Source: Mycobacterium sp.
Lineage (GTDB): Bacteria; Actinomycetota; Actinomycetes; Mycobacteriales; Mycobacteriaceae
Length of the DNA: 20,377 nt
NCBI GenBank assembly: GCA_025965815.1
Contig: JAOPWF010000134.1
Location: 1-20,377, forward strand
Direction: 5' to 3'
The notes under the pieces were generated by a model. It did no database searches. It was given only the letters and a program-made list of their open reading frames with translations, and was not told the origin of the DNA. This document shows positions 1-7,687 of the stretch, one piece after another (positions within the stretch are counted from its first letter, which is position 1; each line of letters opens with the position of its first letter). The position numbers and the translations under genes are program-made.

Positions 1-182
1 GCGCCGAGCCGGACCGACAGGACCGCGAGCAGGTCTGGTAGTTCCGAGGACAGGTCATCACTTCGTGGCCACCACGCCCCGTCGACGTACCCGGACTGCG
101 GAGCCTTGGGCTTGAGGCGTAACCGCGGCGTGTGTTCGGGAGGAGTGTGGTGTCGAGCGACCTGAGCCTGTTGCAGGGTCAT
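1..182 (-). CDS. DUF5994 family protein, 5' part (runs off the window)
   Basis: Reading the minus strand from an ATG at 182 gives about 60 codons that stay open to the left edge. After a short leader (MTLQQAQVARHHTPPEHT) comes the block PRLRLKPKAPQSGYVDGAWW, followed by PRSDDL and a leucine-rich helix ending LLAVLSVRLG. I recognise this as the start of DUF5994, a small actinobacterial family of unknown function that is common in mycobacteria. The start is provisional: the frame stays open for at least 100 bases upstream and no good Shine-Dalgarno precedes the ATG, but the conserved block begins about 18 residues in, which suits this start. It is divergent from the osmoprotectant transporter operon and shares the 183-440 spacer. 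The overlapping plus-strand frame (132-335) has no protein-like character. The function is unknown. Confidence 0.72.
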   Translation of the reverse strand, partial: MTLQQAQVARHHTPPEHTPRLRLKPKAPQSGYVDGAWWPRSDDLSSELPDLLAVLSVRLG

Positions 183-369
183 GGCGAAGCGCCTGTCTCG
201 GCCGCGAATTCGGCCAAACTCATTCGAATCGGCGACGACATAACCTGCTGGTCGCGTGCGAAATACCGCCGATGCGCTCACACTACTCCGGCCGTGCCTG
301 CCAAGGGCCGTCTGAGCACCGCAGATCGTCGTTAACCACCGAAACGGCGTGCATCGAGACATCCCGTCA

Positions 370-375
370 GATAAT
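370..375 (+). promoter_or_regulatory. Candidate -10 box for the osmoprotectant operon
   Basis: GATAAT, one base off the TATAAT consensus, lies about 65 bases before the first permease start, in the 183-440 spacer between the divergent DUF5994 gene and the transporter operon. No clear TTGACA-like -35 sits 16-18 bases upstream. Many mycobacterial SigA promoters have a weak -35, so this is only a candidate. I see no other convincing element in the spacer. Confidence 0.25.
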
Positions 376-440
376 GTCGGCAAACTGGCCGGGGGCTGCT
401 CGTCACTGACACGCTGAGATCGGGAGGGCCTTCGCACTAC

Positions 441-1088
441 ATGGGCTTCGTCGAATTCGTCCGCGACCGCTGGTCGGTCCTGTCATTCCTGGCCTACCAA
501 CACATGAGCCTCGTGGTGCAGACGCTCGCCCTTGCGACCGTCCTCGCCCTGCTGGTGGGTGTGCTCATCTACCGTTCGCCGTGGGGTCTGGCCGCCGGCA
601 ACGCCCTCACGGCCGTCGGGCTGACAATCCCGTCGTATGCCCTGCTCGGGGTGCTGGTCGGGATCGTCGGGATCGGGGTCCTCCCGTCGGTGATCCTGCT
701 GGTGTTCTTTGGTTTCTTCCCGATCCTGCGCAACGTCGTCGTCGGCCTCACGGGTGTGGACAGGACACTGGTCGAATCGGCGCGCGGGATGGGGATGAGC
801 CGGCTGACCACCCTGGTCCGCCTCGAACTACCGCTGGCCTGGCCGGTCATCATGACCGGCGTCCGGGTGTCCGCACAGATGCTGATGGGGATCGCCGCTA
901 TCGCAGCGTTCGCGCTGGGGCCCGGGCTGGGTGGTTACATCTTCTCGGGGATATCCCGGACCGGAGGCGCCAACGCCACCAACTCCATCGTGGCCGGCAC
1001 GATCGGCATCCTCATCCTGGCGGTCGTCCTGGACACCGTCCTCAACCTCATCACTCGTTTCACCACTCCAAGGGGGATACGTGTCTGA
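441..1088 (+). CDS. Osmoprotectant ABC transporter permease (OpuCB/ProW-type)
   Basis: Inner-membrane permease (215 aa) of a betaine/choline/carnitine-class ABC importer. Hydrophobic segments cover nearly the whole length, starting around residue 20. The binding-protein-dependent permease (EAA) loop is clear near residues 110-135: ESARGMGMSRLTTL followed by RLELPLAWP, the contact surface for the ATPase. The ATG is preceded by GGGAGG about 14 bases upstream, a rather long spacing; a shorter start at the later Met (codon 21) is less likely because it would cut into the first helix. The last bases overlap the GTG start of the ATPase gene by 8 nt, so translation is probably coupled. It is the first of four genes and its partner permease is at 2283. 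The exact substrate cannot be told from sequence. Confidence 0.9.
   Translation: MGFVEFVRDRWSVLSFLAYQHMSLVVQTLALATVLALLVGVLIYRSPWGLAAGNALTAVGLTIPSYALLGVLVGIVGIGVLPSVILLVFFGFFPILRNVVVGLTGVDRTLVESARGMGMSRLTTLVRLELPLAWPVIMTGVRVSAQMLMGIAAIAAFALGPGLGGYIFSGISRTGGANATNSIVAGTIGILILAVVLDTVLNLITRFTTPRGIRV
1070..1077 (+). promoter_or_regulatory. Ribosome binding site fixing the ATPase start
   Basis: AAGGGGGA ends three bases before the GTG at 1081. It favours this GTG over the in-frame ATG at 931, which lies deep inside the permease gene and would add 50 residues unlike the ATPase family. Confidence 0.6.
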
Positions 1089-2286
1089 TTCGGCGACAAT
1101 CGATCCGACCACCACCGAAGCCGGCGACTCGCGGGGCACGGGCGGTGCCCGCATCCTGCTCGACGGTGTCACCAAGCGGTACGACTCCCGGTCCACCCCG
1201 GCGGTGCACAACATCAGCATGGAGATCCCCGCGGGCGAGATCGTGATGCTCGTCGGGCCCTCGGGCTGCGGCAAGACCACCACGATGAAGATGATCAACC
1301 GCCTGATCGAGCCGACCAGCGGGCGCATCCTCATCGGCGAGGAGGACGTGACGCAGCGCAACGCGGACGAACTGCGGCGCCACATCGGTTACGTCATCCA
1401 GGGGGCCGGGCTCTTCCCGCACCTCACCGTCGGCGACAACATCGCGATCGTGCCGCGCCTGCTCAAGTGGGACAAGAAGCGGACCGCGGCGCGGGTCGAC
1501 GAGTTGCTCGACCTGGTCAGCCTGGATCCTGCGCAATACCGCGACCGCTATCCGCGTGAGCTGTCCGGTGGACAGCAGCAACGCATCGGGGTCGCCCGCG
1601 CGTTGGCCGCAGACCCGCCCGTGCTTCTGATGGACGAGCCGTTCGGCGCGGTGGACCCGATCACCCGTCAGCGGCTGCAGGATGAGCTGCTACGTCTGCA
1701 GGAAGAGCTGCGGAAGACCATCGTCTTCGTCACCCACGACTTCGATGAGGCGGTCAAGCTCGGCGACCGGATCGCGATCCTGCAGGCCGGATCCGAGATC
1801 GCGCAGTACGACACCCCTGAGCAGATCCTGACCAATCCGGCCAACGATTTCGTCCGCGGCTTCGTCGGTGCCGGGGCCGCGCTCAAGCAGCTGACCTTGA
1901 CCCGGGTCCGCGACGTCGAACTGCACGAGGCCGCCGTAGCGCGGGTGGGCGGCGACCCAGCCGAAGCCGTCCGGGCGGCGCGGGCCATCGACCGCGAGCA
2001 CGTCATCGTGCTCGACGACCAGGACCGGCCCCAACGATGGCTGTCCCTCGAGGAGCTACAGGACCCGAAGTCCCTCGACCGGGTAACCCGCGACGAGGAA
2101 CTCGAGTCGGTCAGCCTCGCCTCGACGCTCAACGATGCCCTCGACGAGATGCTCACCTCGTCGCACGGCGTCGTGGTGGTGACCGGGCGCCGCAACGTCT
2201 ACCAGGGCGTGGTGCGGGTCGAGACGATCATGGCCGCGATGTCGGACCTGCGCAGCGCGGCGCATCAGGCGGAGCGCACTTCGTGA
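1081..2286 (+). CDS. Osmoprotectant ABC transporter ATP-binding protein with CBS domain (OpuCA/ProV-type)
   Basis: Cytoplasmic ATPase that powers the importer (401 aa from the GTG). Visible motifs in order: Walker A GPSGCGKT at residues 59-66, a Q-loop followed by GLFPHLTV near 115-122, ABC signature LSGGQQQR at 161-168, Walker B VLLMDEPFGAVD starting at 181, and the switch histidine in VTHDFDEA. A C-terminal extension ends in a CBS-like domain (about 341-395, SLASTLNDALDEML through GVVRVETIMAAM). In the OpuA/OpuC family such domains sense ionic strength or c-di-AMP. The start is the GTG with a strong ribosome site, overlapping the upstream permease by 8 nt. Its stop overlaps the next permease's GTG by 3 nt. 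Regulation of transport by the CBS domain is an inference from the family. Confidence 0.93.
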   Translation: MSDSATIDPTTTEAGDSRGTGGARILLDGVTKRYDSRSTPAVHNISMEIPAGEIVMLVGPSGCGKTTTMKMINRLIEPTSGRILIGEEDVTQRNADELRRHIGYVIQGAGLFPHLTVGDNIAIVPRLLKWDKKRTAARVDELLDLVSLDPAQYRDRYPRELSGGQQQRIGVARALAADPPVLLMDEPFGAVDPITRQRLQDELLRLQEELRKTIVFVTHDFDEAVKLGDRIAILQAGSEIAQYDTPEQILTNPANDFVRGFVGAGAALKQLTLTRVRDVELHEAAVARVGGDPAEAVRAARAIDREHVIVLDDQDRPQRWLSLEELQDPKSLDRVTRDEELESVSLASTLNDALDEMLTSSHGVVVVTGRRNVYQGVVRVETIMAAMSDLRSAAHQAERTS

Positions 2287-3071
2287 CCTTCATTGATCGA
2301 GAAATCGACGTTGAGGGCGACACTTCGGCGCCGATGGCCGAATCACGTCGGCTCGGCCTTGGCCGCTGGGTGGTTCAGCCCCTGGCCTGCGTTGTCGCCG
2401 TGGTCGGCTCGCTCATCTACGTCAACGTGGCGAATGTGTCCGAGTCCGAACAGCGCTCGCTCGGCGTATCGCAATTGCTCACCCTGTTGCGCCAGCACCT
2501 GGCGGTCAGCCTGGCCGCGACCGTGCTTACGTGCGCGGTCGCGATACCGGTCGGCATCGTCCTGACCCGCGGTCCGATGCGGCGTTACTCAAAGCCCATC
2601 ATCACCGTCGCCGGGTTCGGCCAGGCCGCACCGGCCATCGGGCTGATCGCACTCGGGGCGGTGCTGTTCGGCATCGGGCAGGTCGGTGCGATCGTCGCGT
2701 TGACGGTGTACGGCGCGCTGCCCATCATCGCCAACACGGTGACCGGCCTCGACGGCGTCGACCCCCGCCTGGTGGAGGCGGCGCGAGGAATGGGAATGTC
2801 GGCCTTCTCGACCCTGCTGCGGGTGGAGCTGCCGTTGGCGCTGCGGGTGATGATTGCCGGTGTCCGGACCGCCCTGGTGCTGATCGTCGGCACCGCCGCC
2901 CTTGCATCGTTCACCGGCGCGGGCGGGTTGGGGCAGCTCATCACGACGGGCATCAAGCTCCAGCAGACGATCACCCTGGTCGTGGGGGCCATCCTGGTCG
3001 CGGCGCTGGCGCTCTTCATCGACTGGCTGGCGCGAGTCGTGGAGATCGTCGCGGCCCCGAAGGGACTGTGA
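2283..3071 (+). CDS. Osmoprotectant ABC transporter permease (second subunit, OpuCD/ProZ-type)
   Basis: Second membrane subunit of the importer (262 aa from GTG 2283). A short charged N-terminus (to about residue 26) precedes a first helix (VVQPLACVVAVVGSLIYV), then several further hydrophobic segments. The EAA loop reads EAARGMGMSAFSTLLRVELP, nearly the same as in the first permease, as expected for a heterodimeric channel. The GTG overlaps the ATPase stop in a GTGA arrangement; an ATG at 2334 is an alternative, but it would lose the coupled start. The gene ends one base into the ATG of the receptor gene. Membership of the four-gene unit is certain from layout; which permease corresponds to ProW or ProZ is arbitrary. 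Confidence 0.9.
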   Translation: MTFIDREIDVEGDTSAPMAESRRLGLGRWVVQPLACVVAVVGSLIYVNVANVSESEQRSLGVSQLLTLLRQHLAVSLAATVLTCAVAIPVGIVLTRGPMRRYSKPIITVAGFGQAAPAIGLIALGAVLFGIGQVGAIVALTVYGALPIIANTVTGLDGVDPRLVEAARGMGMSAFSTLLRVELPLALRVMIAGVRTALVLIVGTAALASFTGAGGLGQLITTGIKLQQTITLVVGAILVAALALFIDWLARVVEIVAAPKGL

Positions 3072-4039
3072 TGCGCACCCGTCGTCGCGGCCTGCTCGTG
3101 GTCCTCGTGATGCTCACCTGTGTCGCGCTGGCCGGGTGTGGGCTGCGGTCTGCGAGCGGCGCGGTGCTCGAGGCGAAGCCGGGCAGCATCAAGCACTACG
3201 ACTCCCTAGACGGCGTGAAAATCACGGTCGCGGCAAAGGATTTCACCGAGCAGCTAATCCTGGGCAACATGCTCTCGACCATCCTGAGCGTGGCTGGCGC
3301 CGACGTCACCAACATGACCAACACTCCCGGCAGCTTCGGCGTGCGCCAGGCGATGCTCAGCGGCGATGCGAACATCTCGCCGGAGTACACCGGTACCGGC
3401 TGGATCAACTACCTCGGAAACGAGCAGCCGATCAAGGACGAACAGGGTCAGTGGCGGGCAGTCAACGATGCGGACCAGGCCAATGATCTGACATGGCTGC
3501 CGCCGGCTCCGATGAACAACACCTATGCGTTCGCAATCCGGGAGTCGGCGGCGCAGCGGTTCGGGGTGCGCCAGCTGTCCGACCTCAAAAAGCTCCCGAA
3601 GAGTGATCTGACCTTCTGTGTGGAGAGCGAATTCGCCAGTCGGAACGACGGCTTCATTCCGATGCTGCAAACGTACGGCCTCTCCAAGAACGACCTGGGG
3701 AGGGTTACGACGCTGGATACGGGCGTCATCTATACGGCGACCGCCGACGGCGACTGCAACTTCGGTGAGGTGTTCACCACCGATGGTCGCATCCCGAGCC
3801 TCAACCTCACCGTGCTCGAGGACGACAAGCAGTTCTTCCCGCTCTACAACCTGACCGAGGTCGTCAACTCCGATCTGCTGGCCGAGCACCCCGAGCTGGT
3901 CGAGATCTTCGGCCAGCTCAACCCGAAGGTGACCAACGAGACCATGCTCAAGCTCAACGCGAAAGTGGACAACGACGGCGAGGACCCCGCCCTCGTCGCC
4001 CGGGCATGGCTGATCGCACAGGGTCTGCTGTCCTCCTAG
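3071..4039 (+). CDS. Osmoprotectant-binding lipoprotein (ProX/OpuCC-type)
   Basis: Extracytoplasmic substrate receptor of the importer (322 aa). The N-terminus has an Arg-rich start (MRTRRRG), a hydrophobic stretch and a lipobox LAGC with the modifiable Cys at residue 23, so the protein should be membrane-anchored outside the cytoplasm. The mature part shows OpuAC-type hallmarks: ITVAAKDFTEQLILGNM near residues 55-70, then YTGTGWINYL, and a C-terminal lobe with FPLYNLTEVV. These receptors bind betaine-like quaternary amines in an aromatic cage; I did not map the cage residues. Start ATG overlaps the upstream stop by 1 nt. The 3' end overlaps the converging DUF2267 gene by 4 nt, leaving no room for a separate terminator between them. 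Confidence 0.92.
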   Translation: MRTRRRGLLVVLVMLTCVALAGCGLRSASGAVLEAKPGSIKHYDSLDGVKITVAAKDFTEQLILGNMLSTILSVAGADVTNMTNTPGSFGVRQAMLSGDANISPEYTGTGWINYLGNEQPIKDEQGQWRAVNDADQANDLTWLPPAPMNNTYAFAIRESAAQRFGVRQLSDLKKLPKSDLTFCVESEFASRNDGFIPMLQTYGLSKNDLGRVTTLDTGVIYTATADGDCNFGEVFTTDGRIPSLNLTVLEDDKQFFPLYNLTEVVNSDLLAEHPELVEIFGQLNPKVTNETMLKLNAKVDNDGEDPALVARAWLIAQGLLSS

Positions 4040-4413
4040 ATGCGGGGACTGCGCAGCCGCTTGAAGTCTTCGGGTAGCTGGCTGAGCACATCGTCGAACT
4101 CACCCGGCGTCACGGCTTCCCGAAGTGTGGCCATCACCGCGTCCACGGCTATCTCGGCCACAACGGGGTCAGCTCCGGCCCGCTCGGCGGTCCGGCGGAC
4201 GAACTCCTCGAACGTGAACGCCTCTGCCGGTTCCTCCGCCCCCAGTAACGGGTTCTGCAGCGGGATGGGCAGTTGGGCCGCCAGATCGCGCGCCTCTCCC
4301 CCGGTAATCCGTTCCGCCAGCGTGGCAAGCGTTGCGCGGGTGAGCGCCTCCGCCTCGTTGCGCGACACGCCCGCGCTCTCGGCCACCCGATCGATGAATT
4401 CCTCGTATTGCAT
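4036..4413 (-). CDS. DUF2267 domain protein
   Basis: Small cytoplasmic protein (125 aa) that is nearly all DUF2267: MQYEEFIDRVAESAGVSRNE, then an alternating charged/hydrophobic helical pattern, and a repeat-like second half starting FTFEEFVRRTAERAG. The two halves (residues about 1-60 and 68-120) resemble each other (YEEFIDRVAESAG versus FEEFVRRTAERAG), which suggests an internal duplication. The ATG at 4413 is preceded by GAGGAGA with good spacing, so longer in-frame starts upstream are rejected. The biochemical role is unknown; the family often sits among stress genes, and here it lies beside DUF2795 and Hsp20. It is divergent from the DUF2795 gene. Confidence 0.85.
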   Translation of the reverse strand: MQYEEFIDRVAESAGVSRNEAEALTRATLATLAERITGGEARDLAAQLPIPLQNPLLGAEEPAEAFTFEEFVRRTAERAGADPVVAEIAVDAVMATLREAVTPGEFDDVLSQLPEDFKRLRSPRI

Positions 4414-4522
4414 GGTGTCTCCTCGGTTTTGGGCTGGCTGCCATCGTGCTCGGCGGGACGGGGCAACGCGTCCGTCTGACGAGCCGAATCTCCTCCGGGG
4501 AATCGACCTGTCAGGGTGGGGT

Positions 4523-4557
4523 GTGCCCGGCAGGACAGCGGGCATCCTGGCGGGCAC
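4523..4557 (+). repeat. 13-bp inverted repeat (stem-loop) upstream of the DUF2795 gene
   Basis: Left arm 4523-4535 (GTGCCCGGCAGGA) pairs with right arm 4545-4557 (TCCTGGCGGGCAC) with one mismatch, around a 9-base loop (CAGCGGGCA). It ends 9 bases before the ribosome site of the plus-strand gene. It could be a leader RNA hairpin, a protein operator in the divergent spacer, or a terminator-like element; there is no T-run after it, so an intrinsic terminator is unlikely. Confidence 0.6.
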
Positions 4558-4566
4558 CACCGCTTC

Positions 4567-4575
4567 AAGGAAGGG
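4567..4575 (+). promoter_or_regulatory. Ribosome binding site for the DUF2795 gene
   Basis: AAGGAAGGG lies six bases before the ATG at 4582. It decides against the longer in-frame start at 4516, which would place the stem-loop inside the coding region. Confidence 0.55.
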
Positions 4576-4581
4576 ACGACC

Positions 4582-4905
4582 ATGGTCGCGACCACCACGC
4601 GCAGCCAACTGCATGGATGCCTAAATGATGTGGATTACCCCGCGAGTAAGGATGATCTGCTCGCCGCCGCCGCCCGCAACCAGTGCGACCAGGACACCGT
4701 CCGGGCATTGCGGATCATCCCGCCTGAGACCTACCGGAACTTCTCCGAGGTGCTCGCCTCGGTGCCGCTGGCCGAGGACCGTCTCAGCGACGCCGAGCGC
4801 GCCGTCGCGCATCGAGTCCGGAAGCCCCGCCTGGCCGACAGCGCAAAGGACGTCCCGCCGCCCAGCCCGATCATCGAGGAACTGGGCGAGAATCCGAAAG
4901 ACTGA
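4582..4905 (+). CDS. DUF2795 domain protein
   Basis: Small protein of 107 aa. The core, roughly residues 10-60, is the DUF2795 pattern: LNDVDYPASKDDLLAAAARN, then a helix and PPETYRNFSEVLASVP. The tail is charged and proline-rich (PPPSPIIEELGENPKD). I know no biochemical function for the family; it is widespread in actinobacteria and often encoded near stress genes. The start is set by a strong ribosome site. It converges on the Hsp20 gene with only nine bases between the stops. An unusual hairpin precedes it and may control its expression. Confidence 0.85.
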   Translation: MVATTTRSQLHGCLNDVDYPASKDDLLAAAARNQCDQDTVRALRIIPPETYRNFSEVLASVPLAEDRLSDAERAVAHRVRKPRLADSAKDVPPPSPIIEELGENPKD

Positions 4906-4914
4906 GGTCAGGTG

Positions 4915-5382
4915 TCAGCTGCCGCTGTGGCCGTCAGACTCGGTGACGTCGATTCTGCTGGATCGAGTGCTCTGCGCTTTCGGCACTCGCACGGTCAGGA
5001 CCCCACTGGACAGCGAAGCTTCCACATCGTCATCCCTGACGTCGCCTGGCAGCATCGCGCGGAATTCGAACTCCCCCACCCGCCGGGTACGGCGTCGCAG
5101 CAGGCCCTTGCGCTCCCGCTCCTTCAGCTCCCCGGTCACCACCAGTTCGTTGCCGTTCAGTTCGACGTTGATGTCCTCGCGTTTCACGCCGGGCAGTTCG
5201 ATCTCGACGACGTAGGCGTCGTCCGTTTCGGTGAGGTCGGCGGCCGGTACCCACGCGTTGCTTGCGACGGAACCGATCACGGATTGCACAAGCCGGTCCA
5301 TCTCGCTGTAGAGGTCATCGAACCCACGAATTTGGCGAAACCTGTCCATCGGGCTCGAGGAACGTTGCACGGGCAGAGTCAT
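4915..5382 (-). CDS. Hsp20/alpha-crystallin small heat-shock protein
   Basis: ATP-independent holdase chaperone (155 aa) that binds unfolding proteins in the cytoplasm. The N-terminal arm (residues 1-45) carries FDDLYSEMDRLVQSV. The alpha-crystallin domain follows (about 45-140), beginning WVPAADLTETDDAYVVEIEL, with PGVKREDINVELNGNELVV, an Arg-rich loop ERKGLLRRRTRRVGEF and the terminal strand signature ASLSSGVLTVRVPK. A classic C-terminal I-x-I/V motif is not clear; IDV near the end could be a degenerate version. The ATG has GGGAGTG about nine bases upstream. A possible SigH/SigE-like -35 (GGAAT) lies some 95 bases upstream on the minus strand, but its -10 is weak. No HspR (HAIR) site was seen. 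Confidence 0.92.
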   Translation of the reverse strand: MTLPVQRSSSPMDRFRQIRGFDDLYSEMDRLVQSVIGSVASNAWVPAADLTETDDAYVVEIELPGVKREDINVELNGNELVVTGELKERERKGLLRRRTRRVGEFEFRAMLPGDVRDDDVEASLSSGVLTVRVPKAQSTRSSRIDVTESDGHSGS

Positions 5383-5518
5383 GTTGAATCACTCCCAATT
5401 CATTCGCGGTTGATCCCCCCAGCCTGCCCACCGAGCGGTTACGGCGCCTCGCACTGCCGAGACGATTCCACCGCCGCGATTTCACATACCGGGGCCAACC
5501 GCCGTCCGCTCACTGCCC

Positions 5519-7687
5519 TCAGAGCAGCATGGCCAAGGTGATCGGCAGGTCGGTGATACGTTTACCGGTCGCGTTGAACACGGCATTGGCGATGGCCGCC
5601 GGGACTCCGACAATGACGATTTCGCCAAGGCCCTTCGCGCCGATGGGGTCGGCGATCGTGTCGGCGACATCCAGGAAGGTCGCGCCGAGTTGCGGCACGT
5701 CGGCGTTCACCGGGACAAGATAGTCGGCCATGTTGGCGTTGACGACTCGACCGTCCCGGTGGTCCAACAGGGTGCCCTCCAGCAATGCCATGCCGATGCC
5801 GCCCACCATGCCGCCGATCGCCTGGCTGTGCGCCAGCCGCGGATTGATCATCCTGCCGGCGTCATAACAGCCGAAGACGCGCCGGACGCGAACCATTCCG
5901 AGCGATACATCCACCGCAACCTCGGCAAACACCGCGCCGTAGGCGTATATCGAGTAGTGCTTGTCGGTGTCACCCGGTGACCAGGTCTGCTGAGAGTCCA
6001 GGCTCGGCCAGTTGCGGCGTCGCAGGAGTTCCTGATAGGCCTCACCGCGTGCCCGATCCTCGACGTGGAACATCCTGCCGTCCACAACCGCGACATCCTC
6101 GGGACGAACGCCATTGAGCGGTGATCCCGGATCCACCACCGCTGTGCGGATGAACCTGTCGCGCAGGAGGTTCGCGGCGGTGAACACCGCCGAGCCGACG
6201 CTTGCCATGGTTCTGGAGCCGGAATGCGAGGGAGCCTTCGGGAACCGGCTGTCCCCGAGAGCGAACCGCACCCTGCTCATCGGCAGTCCGAGTGCGTCGG
6301 CCGCCACCTGGGTCATGGATGTGTACGTTCCCGGACCCATATCGCTGGTCGCGCTCTGCACGTCCGCGGTGCCGTCGGCGTTGATCCGCGCCAGGGCGTC
6401 GGACTCGCTGCGGGAGGTGTGATAGCCCGCCGCCGCCACACCCATCCCGATCAACTGGTTACCGTCGCGGGTCGACCGCGGCGTCGGATTCCGCCGTGAC
6501 CAACCGAAACTCGCTGCGCCCTGGGTGAGGCAGTCGGTCAGGCGCCGGGTCGAGAACGGTGTGCCGGTGGTCTGGTCGTGGTCAGGTTCGTTGCGCAGGC
6601 GCAGTTCGATCGGATCCATCCCGAGCCGATGCGCGAGGTCGTCCATGGTGGACTCCAGTGCGAATACGCCCGTTGTTGCTCCCGGCCCGCGCATATACGT
6701 CGGCAGATTCACATCAAGGGGCACCACACGGTAGGTGGAGCGCATGTTGGGGCTGCTGTAGAGGAATTTCGCCGGTCCGCTCAGACTGTCGGCGTAGACC
6801 TGATACCGAGCGGTCTCGGTGTGTCCTTCGTGGATCGTCGCGGTGATGCGGCCGGACCGATCGGCGCCGATTGCCAGCCGCTGCCGGCTGGTGGGCCGGT
6901 AGCCGATACCGCTGTACATCTGCTTGCGGGTCAGCACGAGCTTGACGGGCCGGCGAATCTGCCGCGCCGCAAAGGACGCAAGGATCTGGTGCGGCCAGGT
7001 AGTGCCGGCGCTGCCGAATGCACCCCCGACGAAGGGTGAGATCACCCGGACGTTGTCGACCGGAACGCCGTGCGCCTTGGCGAGAGCCTGCTGTGCGGAG
7101 TTGATGCCCTGCACTTTGTCCCACACGGTGAGGCGATCACCGTCCCAGCTCGCGACAGTGGACGGTAATTCCATCGGGTTGTGGTTGTTACGCGCAATGC
7201 TGTACTCGTGGTCGGCGACCACTGCCGCGGTGCGCATCGCGCCGTCGGCGTCGCCGCGACCGTAATCGGGCGATGCGGGAACCGGCTTCTGCGCGGCCTG
7301 CCGAGCGTCGATGTTCGTCATCGGCGGTCGGGTGGAGTAACGAACCTGCGTCAAGGACGCGCCGTGCGCCGCCGCTTCCAGGGTGGTGGCGACCACTATC
7401 GCTACTGGCTGCCCGAAGAAGGCCACCTGCCGCGGGTCGAACGGCAGCTTGACCGCACCGAAGTCGGTGAGGACCTGCAGCACGTCCGCGTGCTTCACCG
7501 CCGCAGCGGAATCGACATGCACGACCTGGCCCCGGGCGATCGTGCTGCACACCAGGACTGCGTGCACGAGATTCGGGATGGGGTTGTCGGCGGCGTATGG
7601 GGCCGTTCCGGTCACCTTGAGCCGTCCGTCCACCCGGGTCATCGGGCGTCCCACCACAGTTTCGGGCGTTCGGCTTGGGTATGTCAT
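5519..7687 (-). CDS. Molybdenum-binding subunit of aldehyde/xanthine-type oxidoreductase (PaoC-like)
   Basis: Catalytic large subunit (722 aa) of the xanthine oxidase family, carrying the molybdopterin cofactor. It starts with VVGRPMTRVDGRLKVTGTAP, the usual N-terminal aldehyde oxidase domain. The cofactor-binding part includes FVGGAFGSAG, RGPGATTGVFALESTMDDLA and a C-terminal GAKGLGEIVIVG in which Glu689 matches the catalytic base of the family. Length and order match E. coli PaoC, the Mo subunit of periplasmic aldehyde oxidoreductase. Its ATG overlaps the stop of the FAD subunit in an ATGA arrangement, so it is third in the operon. No signal peptide is visible, so it would be exported with the Tat-signal subunit. 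No PaoD/XdhC-like maturation gene follows in this window. The substrate is inferred from family likeness only. Confidence 0.92.
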   Translation of the reverse strand: MTYPSRTPETVVGRPMTRVDGRLKVTGTAPYAADNPIPNLVHAVLVCSTIARGQVVHVDSAAAVKHADVLQVLTDFGAVKLPFDPRQVAFFGQPVAIVVATTLEAAAHGASLTQVRYSTRPPMTNIDARQAAQKPVPASPDYGRGDADGAMRTAAVVADHEYSIARNNHNPMELPSTVASWDGDRLTVWDKVQGINSAQQALAKAHGVPVDNVRVISPFVGGAFGSAGTTWPHQILASFAARQIRRPVKLVLTRKQMYSGIGYRPTSRQRLAIGADRSGRITATIHEGHTETARYQVYADSLSGPAKFLYSSPNMRSTYRVVPLDVNLPTYMRGPGATTGVFALESTMDDLAHRLGMDPIELRLRNEPDHDQTTGTPFSTRRLTDCLTQGAASFGWSRRNPTPRSTRDGNQLIGMGVAAAGYHTSRSESDALARINADGTADVQSATSDMGPGTYTSMTQVAADALGLPMSRVRFALGDSRFPKAPSHSGSRTMASVGSAVFTAANLLRDRFIRTAVVDPGSPLNGVRPEDVAVVDGRMFHVEDRARGEAYQELLRRRNWPSLDSQQTWSPGDTDKHYSIYAYGAVFAEVAVDVSLGMVRVRRVFGCYDAGRMINPRLAHSQAIGGMVGGIGMALLEGTLLDHRDGRVVNANMADYLVPVNADVPQLGATFLDVADTIADPIGAKGLGEIVIVGVPAAIANAVFNATGKRITDLPITLAMLL

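Noticed and set aside
132..335. Plus-strand open frame of 67 codons
   Set aside because: It lies antisense to the start of the DUF5994 gene, has no family-like pattern and is poor in hydrophobic order.
828..1581. Minus-strand frames opposite the permease and ATPase genes
   Set aside because: Low-complexity Arg/Asp/Gly-rich translations typical of antisense reading in GC-rich DNA.
5383..5518. HspR (HAIR) operator upstream of Hsp20
   Set aside because: No CTTGAGT inverted repeat is present in the spacer.
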